Source of the DNA: Astropecten irregularis
Taxonomy: Eukaryota > Echinodermata > Asteroidea > Paxillosida > Astropectinidae
DNA length: 64,000 bases
Reading direction: 5' to 3'
Assembly: GCA_963971285.1 (NCBI GenBank)
Contig: OZ020251.1
Location: 6,014,001 to 6,078,000, forward strand
The position numbers and the translations under genes were made by a program. Under the pieces are notes generated by a model. That model did no database searches. It worked only from the letters and a program-made list of their open reading frames with translations, and was not told the DNA's origin. Position 1 is the stretch's first letter. The number at the start of each line of letters is the position of its first letter. Below, in pieces: positions 21,220 to 30,965 of the stretch.

Positions 21220-24200
21220 GTAAGTATACCTGAAAAGACTGAAATACCCCCACGTGGGCTAGTCGGTCGGTTGATCAGATAAATCAATTGATTGACCGCA
21301 CAGTATTGATCAATCAATCGCCTGGTCGAATAATTTAATGATTGATTGATTTTTCGATTGATAATTTAGTCCGTTGATTGATCTAATGGTCAATTGGTCG
21401 ATTGATTGGTCGATTGGTCAATATGTGTCGATTGATTGATCGATTGATCAATATGTGTCGATTGATTGATCGATTGGTCAATATGTGTCGATTGATTGAT
21501 CGATTGGTCAATATGTGTCGATTGATTGATCGATTGGTCAATATGTGTCGATTGATTGATCGATTGATCAATATGTGTCGATTGATTGATCGATTGTTCA
21601 ATATGTGTCGATTGATTGATCGATTGGTCAATATGTGTCGATTGATTGATCGATTGGTCAATATGTGTCGATTGATTGGTCGATTGGCCGATATGTGTCG
21701 ATTGATTGATCGATGGGTCAATATGTGTCGATTGATTGATCGATTGGTCAATATGTGTCGATTGATTGGTCGATTGGTCAATTATGTCGATTGATCAACG
21801 TTGGTCGATTGATCGATCGATTGGTTGGTATTTGGTCGATGGTCTTATCGATAAATCAAAGTTTAATTACTTATTGTCAAATGTTTCTGGTCCCCTTGGT
21901 TATATAGGTATGGTCTTCCGCACAATCCAGCCTACATACCAGAGCGCCAACTCGGCCTATCTGATAACATGTCGTTTAGGCAGAGAGCATACAACACATA
22001 CATGCACTTCACGTACAGAGTTCTGTTCTACCTACAAATGAGGTCGTATTCTAGCCTTCAATATGAGCACGATGTCGCTCCAGATGTGCCCACCTTGGAG
22101 TTGATGGGCCGAGCTGAGCTGGTGATTTTCACTATGGACTTTGGGCTGGAGTTCGCCCGCCCTCTGCCGTCCAACGTGCTCCTTATATCTCCAGCAGTGC
22201 TAGGTGTTGAGAAGGTTGTCGAGGTAATGGGCCGTATGCATAAAAAGTAGCAATTGCTTGCTAGCAATTGCTTCAAGCACAAGCAATTGCTTGTCAGGCA
22301 AAAGATCAAGCTGAAGCAATTGCTTAAATCCGTATGCATAAACTTTTGCTTCTGCTTAAACCTTTTGCTTGCTTTCAGCAGGCAATTGCTTGAGGTTTCA
22401 AGCAATTGCTACTTTTTATGCATACGGCCCAACAATAAGGACGCCACACCGCGCCGGCGCAAAAACCATTCATGGGAGTACAAAGGCGGATTACGTAATA
22501 TGTAACGTAGGTAGGGAGGTGATCAGTAAAGGATGCCTTACAAGCTCTACAGCAGGCAAAGACCAAACATCATGACCAGTATTGGCAAAAGGATGGATGA
22601 AAAACAAATGAAGACAAGAGCGAAAACAAAACACAAACAAAATTATTTGCGATAGGTCGATGGAGCTATTTCGTCTCGATTTATTCTACTCCTGTACAAC
22701 TTCGGGGTTTCTCTTACGATCATGAACACGGTGAATAAACACAAACATCATGATTAAGCAAGAGCTCAAGCTGGTATGACGGAGCTTCAAAAAACGTAAG
22801 CAATTGCTCATAAGAGCAAGCAACAGGTTCGTTTTATGCATACGTTTTCTATAGCAATTGCTTATCTTTAAGCAATTGCTTACTGTCCGCAAGTTATTGC
22901 TTGTGCTTGCTAGCAAAAGCTTTTGCTTACAAGCAATGACTTATTTGTATGCATACGGATTCAAGTAAAAGGCTAGTACAAGCAATTGCTACCTTTTATG
23001 CATACGGCCCAATATGTCGTTAAATTCCTAAATTGACCCTATTGTATTCCCTAAGGAGTTGTGATCATATCCTTCAGTATTTTTCAATTTTAATATTTGC
23101 TAATCACTTAAAACATAATAATTATTAACAACCTGAAATTAACAATCCTGCAAATGATTGTGCGAGTCTAATGGCATCATTTCAAGCCAGTGACTGATGA
23201 GGTGGAGTCACCAAGAAAAGTGGCTCAAGTCAATCGATATTCATCAAACCTGGATTAACCCCTGACCCCCTAAAATGTGTTCATTTTCCAGGTACCCCAA
23301 GATCAGCAGGACTTTGTCGACAATGCCACCGCAGAGGGCGTAGTTCTGTTTTCTCTTGGTACTCATGTGAGTCACATGGATATCGAGACCGCCAGTATGC
23401 TTGCACGAGGCCTGTCCAAGTTGAAGCAAAATGTTCTGTGGCATTTCCCTGGTAACTCGTCCCACTTACCACTTGGGAACAACACGATGGTAGTCAAGTG
23501 GATACCGATGAAGGCATTTATGGGTTCGTTTTTCATCGCATCTGCCTCTGCTTCTGACTCTGCTTCTGCTTCTGCTTCTGATTCTGCTTCTGACTCTGCT
23601 TCTGACTCTGCCTTTGCTTCTGCTTCTGACTCTGACTCTGCTTCTGACTCTGCTTCTGACTCTGCTTCTGCTTCTGACTCTGCTTCTGCTTCTGCTTCTG
23701 ACTCTGCTTCTGACTCTGCCTCTTCTTCTGCTTCTGCTTCTGCTTCTGACTCTGCTTCTGCTTCTGCTTCTGACTCTGCTTCTGCTTCTGACTCTGCTTC
23801 TGCTTCTGCTTCTGACTCTGCTTCTGACTCTGCTTCTGCTTCTGCTTCTGCTTCTGCTTCTGACTCTGCTTCTGCTTCTGCTTCAGACTCTGCTTCTGCT
23901 TCTGCTTCTGCTTCTGACTCTGCTCCTGACTCTGTTTCTGCTTCTGACTCTGATTCTGACTCTACCTATTCTTCTGCTTCTGCTTCTGACTCTGACTCTG
24001 CTTCTGACTCTGCTTCTGATTCTGCTTGTGTTACGTTTCCGCCTCTGCGACTGCGACAGCGAGCAGGGACATTCGTTAAGTGGTTCTATGTTCTTTGTAA
24101 CCTTATTCTTTAGGTTATGACAAATTTCCCGTCGCGTCAACTTTGGTTGAATGGGAAACAATTATTTTGCAATAATTTGTTCATATTTCAGCACATCGCA

Positions 24201-26324
24201 ATGTACGTGCAGTCATTTGTCATGGAGGGGGCGGAACCCTACACGAGGCAGCGTGGTTTGGTTTACCGGTGGTTGGTATACCGCTGTTTGGAGACCAATT
24301 CGACAACATGATTAGAGCGGTTGGCAAAGGTTTTGCTCTCTCTTTGAACCTCCGTGAGATCAAAGAAAAAAGTCTCTACCAGGTCGTGACGAAAGTAATT
24401 GAAGATCCAAGGTAACTCATTAACACACAACAAGAATTGGTCTTATTATTATTATTTTTATTATTATTTATTCGGCCAAAATCACACAGCAAATTAATAC
24501 AGTAAACAAGTACATGACTATAAAAGCAAGAAGACAAAAAATACAGTTCACATTAAATAAACAACATACAAGAACAACTCTAATTGTGATGGCCAGGATC
24601 AACACAAGTATAATAAAACACTGTAGCTCGAGAGCCTGTTGATCCACTCACAAAAAGAGACATAAAATAAATAATTTGATGTATATACATGTACATATTA
24701 ATATATTCAATCTACAAATAAATAAATTAAAGTAAACAAACAAGTAAAAGACAATAAAAGCAAGAAGACAGCAAGAAAATACAGTTCACATATAATTAAA
24801 CAACATACAACTTTTACAGGAACAACTCTAATTGTGATGGCCAGGATCAACACAAGTATAATGAAACACTGAAGCTCGAGAGCATGTTGATCCACTCTAT
24901 CAGTGTTGTGCTGATTAATTTATTGCTATAAATATATTATTCACTTTTGTTTAATATACTCGTACATACTGCAACTCAAATTTGAGGGGTAATATATTGC
25001 CCAATGCTCCATCATCATAAATTATGGTATTATTGTAAAACGTGATTATCCCTTTTTACGATGATGTGTCATTTTGTTATGCTAATGTAATCACAGAATG
25101 CGCCGCCTTGATATGCAGCAATGTCAAAAATGTAGTGTTGCAAAATTCATTGTTTTCAGTTGTGAATTCCCAATCGTTTTGAGAATGGACTGAGTTTGAT
25201 GAATGGTGTTGATGCGCTCATGCCTGAAAGTCCACACATTACGTACTCATTGTGCATTTTGCAATATGTTACTTCTGACTTTACCCTATTTATTCAGACG
25301 AAAATGCACATTCCATGATTACAAAATTACAACAAATTACATAATTGTTAAGAGGAATAATGAAGCTTTCCAATGATAACAACTTCACCATTCACGGATC
25401 AGTAACAAAAGAAAATCCCTCCAACTTGTTGAGTTATTGAACTCTTTTGAGGGGTTTATGTATGTTTTTGCTTGTGTTATTTTAGATGTCAACTTTGATA
25501 CATGTTATCGTTAACGGTTTGACATTCTTGCTTGATTATGTTTCTGAGAGATGTGTGTAGACTCTGCGCCTTGAAAAACCCAATCAGTGGATGGAGATGG
25601 CGCATCATACATTTCATCATTCTTTTCACTGAATGTCGCAGAAGAGTGACACAATCTTGTCGCCCTCACACTTTTCCTCGAAAACTGGTACTTTTCCTCA
25701 AAAACTAGTACTTTTCCTCGAAAACTAGTACCTTTCCTCGAAAACTAGAATAGGTTTTAACGTCGGTTACTATTTTGTTTTACTTTGTGGTCAAAACCGC
25801 TGATTAATATTTTGGTCCATCTGGGTTTCGTAACAAGGGGAAATAAATGAGTATATTCTGTTGATGTTGTTTTTTGGTGCACATGATTGTCTATGGGATT
25901 GTTGCCCAAATGCGAAATTAATAGGAATACTGATTTATTTTTTTTATTAATAATACGTAATTGAATGATAATGAATAGATTTTCTCAAACTTTTACTTAT
26001 TATTTTGTTTTCATTTTTATTTCGTATGACAGCTTTCGAGCAAAATCGAAACAAGTATCCGGCATTTTGAGAGACGAAATGTTGAGCCCAGCTGACAAGG
26101 CGGCTGCGTGGATCACTCACGTGACTCGATTTGGAGGTGACCATTTGCGACCCAAGGTGATGGACATTGGTTTCATTCAGGCCAATCTCTTGGATGTATA
26201 CGGATTCTTTCTTCTTCTCAGCATTGTGGTATTGTTCTTATGTGCCAGTCTTTGCCGTTGCTGCTGCAGAATTTGTACCCGTCGTTTCCAGCAGAAACTT
26301 ACCCAAAAGATAAAGCAAAATTGA
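20633..26324 (+). CDS. UDP-glucuronosyltransferase-like membrane enzyme, complete, 5 exons
   Basis: Predicted GT1-family UGT, transferring a sugar from a UDP-sugar to small lipophilic acceptors in the ER lumen. Exons are 20633-21219, 21908-22223, 23292-23523, 24192-24411 and 26033-26324. Phases match and the total is 1647 nt, or 548 residues (family about 530). A signal peptide covers residues 1-24. H45 in DDGSHH is the expected catalytic base, and GDDVTWCNPLLA is the region of its partner Asp. The UDP-sugar signature spans about 389-417 (CHGGGGTLHEAAW; GIPLFGDQFDN), with H389, E397, D413 and Q414. The FRAKSK...DHLRP block precedes a membrane helix at about 505-526, a Cys-rich cytosolic edge and the terminal KIKQN, a KxKxx ER-retrieval motif. 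Glucuronic acid as donor is assumed, not shown. The exon 3 donor (GTTCGT) is weak. Confidence 0.93.
21405..21790 (+). repeat. 30-bp minisatellite in UGT intron 1
   Basis: About 12-13 copies of cgattgattgatcgattggt then caatatgtgt. The array is in register with 60-nt rows, with only scattered substitutions. It is flanked on both sides by degenerate cgattgatt sequence (about 21260-21400 and 21790-21850). The period is divisible by 3, so both strands stay open (MCRLIDRLVN and INRHILTNRS repeats). These are not genes. Confidence 0.9.
21908..22223 (+). CDS. UGT exon 2
   Basis: 316 nt. The acceptor is ttggttatatag and the donor is GAG|GTAATG. It encodes YGLPHNPAYIPERQLGLSD, FRQRAYNTYMHF and ELVIFTMDFGLEFARPLPSN, the end of the N-terminal domain. 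Confidence 0.91.
22229..22430. mobile_element. Foldback element, GGGCCGTATGCATAAAAAGT ends, in UGT intron 2
   Basis: 202 bp. The left end gggccgtatgcataaaaagt then agcaattgctt is exactly inverted at the right end, aagcaattgctactttttat then gcatacggccc. The interior is packed with aagcaattgctt palindromes. It starts 5 nt after the exon 2 donor dinucleotide. Confidence 0.8.
22797..23010. mobile_element. Second, decayed copy of the GGGCCGTATGCATAAAA foldback
   Basis: The right end aagcaattgctaccttttat then gcatacggccc is intact. The left part contains gtaagcaattgctcataaga, ttttatgcatacg and tatagcaattgcttatcttt but lacks the GGGCC terminus. Confidence 0.6.
23292..23523 (+). CDS. UGT exon 3
   Basis: 232 nt. 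The acceptor is tgttcattttccag. It encodes VPQDQQDFVDNATAEGVVLF then SLGTHV, LWHFPGNSS and NNTMVVKWIPMKAFM. The donor ATGG|GTTCGT is inferred from phase and from the downstream sequence completing the motif. Confidence 0.9.
23541..24028 (+). repeat. Hexanucleotide array (TCTGCT/TCTGAC) in UGT intron 3
   Basis: About 80 units of cttctg or actctg begin 17 nt inside the intron. In the frame of exon 3 the array reads as a Ser-Ala-Asp polymer; other frames give poly-Leu or Arg-Ser. It is intronic because exon 4 completes the UGT signature in a different phase. Confidence 0.9.
24192..24411 (+). CDS. UGT exon 4 (UDP-sugar-binding signature)
   Basis: 220 nt. The acceptor is tgttcatatttcag and the donor is AAG|GTAACT. 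Read with the two-base phase from exon 3, it gives HRNVRAVICHGGGGTLHEAA and GIPLFGDQFDNMIRAVGKGF. The competing frame that runs into this exon from the intron repeat is not coding. Confidence 0.91.
24444..24900 (+). repeat. Duplicated block of about 225 bp in UGT intron 4
   Basis: attattattattttta-type simple sequence precedes two copies of a block containing aagcaagaagacaaaaaat, caacataca, gaacaactctaattgtgatg and gccaggatcaacacaagtat, at about 24520-24655 and 24745-24897. It is probably the tail of an old retroelement duplicated in tandem. No coding content. Confidence 0.6.
25668..25748 (+). repeat. Four copies of a 21-bp repeat (UGT intron 4)
   Basis: Units of acttttcctcgaaaactagt with single-base differences. 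Confidence 0.75.
26033..26324 (+). CDS. UGT exon 5 (membrane anchor, ER tail)
   Basis: 292 nt. The acceptor is tttcgtatgacag. It encodes FRAKSKQVSGILRDEM, AWITHVTRFGGDHLRPKVMD, the hydrophobic segment YGFFLLLSIVVLFLCASLC, CRCCCRICTRR and KIKQN-TGA. Confidence 0.93.
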
Positions 26325-26380
26325 TGATATAAGTGCATTACCTGCTCTAGAATATGTACACTTCCTCTTTTAGATTATTC

Positions 26381-27027
26381 TTAAAGGTACAGTACAGGAT
26401 TGGTAACATACCAACAGAAATGTTTACAGATTTACATAATACTTTCAGGATATAAAGATGTTGATAGTAGAAACATATCATTAAAAAAAATTTCCCCGAA
26501 ATGGTGTATTTATCGAGATAATAGTAATTTTACGAACGAAAGCAGTTTTGGTCTAATAAGATCAAAACCATTCTCTATGTTTTATAAGAATAAATTGGTT
26601 GGTTTTTGAGCTCAAATTTTCACACTGTTTATCGTTTCATGCACATGTTGGATCAGACAAAGTGTGAGTGCTGCTCTATGAGCTTCACAACCATGTATTA
26701 TATGTAATGATCGCAGAACAACACTCATATTTTGTTTGAACCAGCATGTGCAGGAAATGATAACCCTGTGGGAATTTGACCTCAAATTGAAAATCCGGTT
26801 AAATTTTTCATATACAGAATAAAGAATGGTTTTGATTTTACCCCGAGATAAAACCTGATGTTGGTCTTTGTTTTGCTAATTTAATTTCTGGAATAATACA
26901 ACATTTCACGCGGAAATATTTCAACTGTATGTTTGTACCACCATTACTTTCATATCCTGAAAGTTATATGTAAATCCGTGAACACCTCTATTTGGGTATG
27001 TTACCAATCCCGTACAGTGCCCTTTAA
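26381..27027. mobile_element. Long TTAA-flanked foldback just after the UGT stop
   Basis: Left ttaaaggtacagtacaggat then tggtaacatacc; right gggtatgttaccaatcccgt then acagtgccctttaaa. It begins 57 bp after the stop codon, so it may supply part of the 3' untranslated region. An aataaa word occurs at about 26818. Confidence 0.6.
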
Positions 27028-27029
27028 AC

Positions 27030-28196
27030 TGGTATAACAGGTCTAGCCAATTTTGAGATAAACGTAGTCGCCTTTTATTGGTGTGAAAATAGTATTTGTT
27101 TTTCTTGTATTTAGTGTGTTGTTTTACCTTTCATTTTCATTTATCAAGTAGATTCTAAAAACCGACATTGTTTCAGTAAGCCACCTTTAACAATTCCAAA
27201 AACTTGTGTACTGAACGAGTTTAAAATAGCTTTGTGTAACATAACAAACATGGCTCAGATCGCAATATTGTAGAAATTATAGAACATTATAGAATTATAT
27301 TTTATGATAAATTTAATGATAATGTGTTGGGCTGTTGCAACTCATCTACGAATTCGACGAAACTATTTCACAAACGCCCTCTATCATCCAATTCTAAAAA
27401 TTTGCAAGTTTGCAATTTTCGATGATCAATTTGCAAATTTGTTATTAGTAGACTCGTTGCTAGTCTCCACAATGTCATCTCAGTCATCATTGTACTCGAT
27501 GCCCATACCTCACTTCTGGACAGTAATTCTAAATAAGCTTTATAAGTGAGCTTGATAAATTAAGCTTTTTATCAACTAGGCCTTAGGATACAAGGAAATT
27601 TTGAGGGTTTCAGAGGCACCTTTAACCATAGACTTATAATTAATATATGACGTCACTTGTATACTGATTTACTTACTTTATTTGTTTTTGAAAACCAAAT
27701 GCAGATACCTTCCGATTACAGATATCATGGGAAAACTCCGGTTGTTGAGGACGGAACGTAATTGACATGTGGCATATTGATATGTTTCAATAAGGTACAT
27801 TCGATATGATGAGCTTGCTGACGTTGTGTTTAACGGGGAGCTGAAAATAATAATGCTTCTATAACTGTAGTACGGAAGCCCGTTAGTGCCAGTGCCCATT
27901 TTTGAGAATGTTTTTGCACATGGGGGGTGAATTTTTTTTTTTTCGCGATTGCGTGAGAATGTTTTTTGCACATTGGGGTGAATGTTTTTTTTTGCGACTG
28001 CGTGAGAATCTTTTTAGCACATGGGGTGTGAATGTTTTTTTTTTTGTAGCAGTTATATGACTAACGCAACATAATTATCTGGCGGCCGCCACATAATGCA
28101 TTGGTAATTTTGTAAAGGAAAAACAAAATATCTTAATGAATGAAGACTTTCATTAATACTTTTGTCAAATTTGTCGTCTATAACAGGTTGTTCTTG

Positions 28197-28229
<33 letters not shown>

Positions 28230-29960
28230 CAATTATAATCGTGTGCAAAATACACGATGTCGTGTAGGCCTATTATGTATACACTGTGGTGTGAGTCAGT
28301 TTATTTTGAGAACTGTACATATATTGGCCCAGCACTACAATGTGAAATTTACATGGGATGTTCTTATCATCTTATGTTCCCAGTGTAATGTACAGGGTCG
28401 TTGTAAATGGCTGCCAACAATATGCCAAATTAACAAATAATTGATTCTGGGGGCTACAGTTGATACGTATTAAAAGCTCATACACTCAACTTTTATATTA
28501 TGACACAAAAAGTCCGAAAATAATTCATGCTTGGGTGAGCACTGCTCACTTTTTTAAAGGCTTTTGAAATTATGTTGCGCAGGAATTGACCCTCCAATTT
28601 GTTTAGAGGTGAGTCCTTTATAGCTTAGGGAATTGAGGGTGATATGATAAATTCATGATCAATTGCGACCACTTTAGGTTTGCTGAGTGAATTTTATAGT
28701 TTAGTAAATCAAAATTGTATGTACTGGTGAACACAAATTGTATTTTTATTGTACCATTTTAACTTTCCATGGTAGTCATGTGGTGTGCTCATGTGAGTCA
28801 GGTTGGGGGTGATGCTACATGTTGCAGGGGAGTTGAGATAGGGTAGGACTTTGTTGGGTGGATGGGATGAAGAGCCAATAGAACATTTTTGCCAAATTGG
28901 ACTGGTTGGTATTAACCATTGACACCTAAAGTCAATCACAATCTGTCAGTCAATTAATCAATACTGTGACGGAATTACCAAATAACCCGGACGGAAATTC
29001 CCTGGTGGCTATCCTCCAGATAACCAAGACCGGTGGTGTAGGCCCGTTTGGCTGAAATGTACCGCCTAATGCACAGGGCTGGCAATCTGCCCTCTCTCCA
29101 GAACCTCAAAGGGAACAGACAAGGACGGACAACGGACAGACAGGATACAAATACAACAAGGCAAATCAAATATGCTGAAGGAACTGATTTATTATAATAG
29201 CCTCTCAATCACAGTGGTTGGAACCTCCTTATTAAAGATCAGACCCCATTGATTTCCTTAAATTGTACCCTCCTTAACTAACATGAGTTGCCTCTCACTA
29301 CTAGCTGAACGTATTGGCCTATGTGCATGTAGGACCAGTGTATCCTCTTGGTTTCCTCTTGGCTAGTATCCTCCCGCTACTATAGTTCCCTTCAATTGGG
29401 TATCCTGAGGCACCAACAACATGTATCCCCCACTTGGCATCCCACCATTGGTCCCTCTCGTATCCAGACTACACTGTGGCCCACGCTCGAAACGAGGTAG
29501 CGCTCACCTGTAGCCTCCTATTGTTGGGTACCTGCTCGTAACTTCGTCCGATCCCGACGAGACCAAACCTGCTACTGACTGTCCGTACACTAAACACTGC
29601 ATGTACTACTTTACACACGGAACTGACCATAGACATAAATAACCTATAGACCGACAGCAGAGGGCGTGAGCGCGTAATTTTGGAAACGGACGCCATCTCA
29701 AAAAACTATGGCCAAAGTGCGCGTCACTCAGTGCGCGAGTCGCACAGCGCCGCAAGTAAACAATTGATTTTATTTCAAAATCTCGCAAAGATTCTTAAAG
29801 AGGCCAGTTGCGCACGTAATCTCGTGCTAGTTAGTAGTGGGGGGGGGGGCTAGTCTGGCACACATTGACCTCTGCCCCAGAAAACAAAAGAGGTCACGTA
29901 AACAGGTATAGAGGTCACATAAATATGTATAAGGTTATAAAATGATGTCATAGAGTCATA
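27030..29960. other. Spacer without supported genes
   Basis: It contains three imperfect copies of a unit of about 57 bp (cgtgagaatgttttttgcac...gaatgttttttttt) at 27903-28050 and a (GTT)n run at 28198-28227. From about 28965 there is a GC-richer stretch beginning tgtgacggaattacc that could be LTR-like, but I found no matching end. The short open frames are not recognisable. Confidence 0.45.
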
Positions 29961-29971
29961 GAAGTATAAAT

Positions 29972-30047
29972 CATAGGGGAGATGGCTCAGCGGGAGGTCC
30001 GGAAGTAAATATAAAGGGAGATGGCTCAGCGGGAGGTCCGGAAGTAA
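29972..30047 (+). repeat. Tandem pair GGAGATGGCTCAGCGGGAGG
   Basis: Two copies of ggagatggctcagcgggagg then tccggaagtaa, 38 bp apart. tggctcagcggg fits the tRNA A-box pattern TRGYnnArnnGG, but no B box follows. Confidence 0.5.
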
Positions 30048-30599
30048 TTTTATAGTTTATATAATAAGATAATCTCGCGTATATAATTTATATCGTTGGC
30101 TCACCGTGATATCTGAAAATGAGTTAGCGATATACATTAGGACGTGTCTACAATAGGCCGTTCGGGGCGCCGTGAGAATGAGCAACCGTATAGACTAATC
30201 CGTACACAATAGACCGTGATTGCGCGGCGTCCTTTTGTTACATGATGAGTCATAGTGATCTATAGTTAGAAACATGAGTCATGATCTTTTTTGAGAAATT
30301 ACATCATTGGTATTACCCATGGGTGACACCACAGGAGGTCCGGAAGTTAACATAGATCCGTTATAATCCCTATACACAATAGACCATGCAACCCACCGGA
30401 TCTAGACATTGTACCGTACTTGGCATCGGCTTTAATCCCCCCGGACAATGAGCTGTCCACTCGGACCACACCAAGAAGGCACCAGCCTATAATGTGTCCA
30501 TAATAAAGCCAGTTGGGGAGATTGATATCATAGGTAAAATGGTACAAATCTATGATCATGTATATACCTCATGTAATATACGCGCCACTTCCGAGTGAA

Positions 30600-30965
30600 G
30601 TTTATTTCTATAAGGAGAGGGGCTCACGCTCCAAGACTATCAATTTTACTCCGTTTTCAATAGGCCTAGATCCAGATGAGAATTTTCAAGCTCCCACTAA
30701 TAGTTGTGAATACTATGATCAAGATGAATTTTTGAATGTATTTAATAAAAAGAAATGTCCAAATTTGAAATTACTTCATATAAATGCACGCAGCTTATAT
30801 AAAAATATTACTAGTATCCACAATTTCTTAAGCCTCTTGGAAAATACCTTTTCGGTAATAGGAATATCTGGAACATGGTTGAAGGATATTTATGATCCGT
30901 TAGTTCAAATAAAGAATTATACCATGGAGGGATTTTGTAGACAAATAGAAGAGGTGGTGGGGTAG
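30600..30965 (+). pseudogene. LINE endonuclease, N-terminal part, frameshifted and missing the catalytic Glu
   Basis: LLHINARSL carries the conserved Asn. The next motif reads GISGTWL, where related elements have SE-TWL, so the metal-binding Glu is Gly here (codon GGA). The frame stops at TAG 30963-30965. The continuation (GGGVALCIRN) lies in another frame from about 30941, so an indel sits between roughly 30900 and 30965. This copy should not cut DNA by itself. Confidence 0.8.

Noticed and set aside
21405..21790. CRISPR-like array
   Set aside because: Directly abutting 30-bp units without spacers in a eukaryotic intron; a minisatellite.
21383..21794. Opposite-strand proteins of repeated MCRLIDRLVN and INRHILTNRS
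   Set aside because: Translation of a 30-bp minisatellite inside UGT intron 1, with no start context or domain.
23614..24120. Long open frames of Leu-rich, Ser-Ala-Asp or Arg-Ser polymers
   Set aside because: They are frames of a 6-bp intron array; the UGT protein resumes in exon 4 in a different phase.
28965..29900. Solo LTR beginning TGTGACGG
   Set aside because: I found no matching 3' terminus, no primer-binding site and no target duplication.
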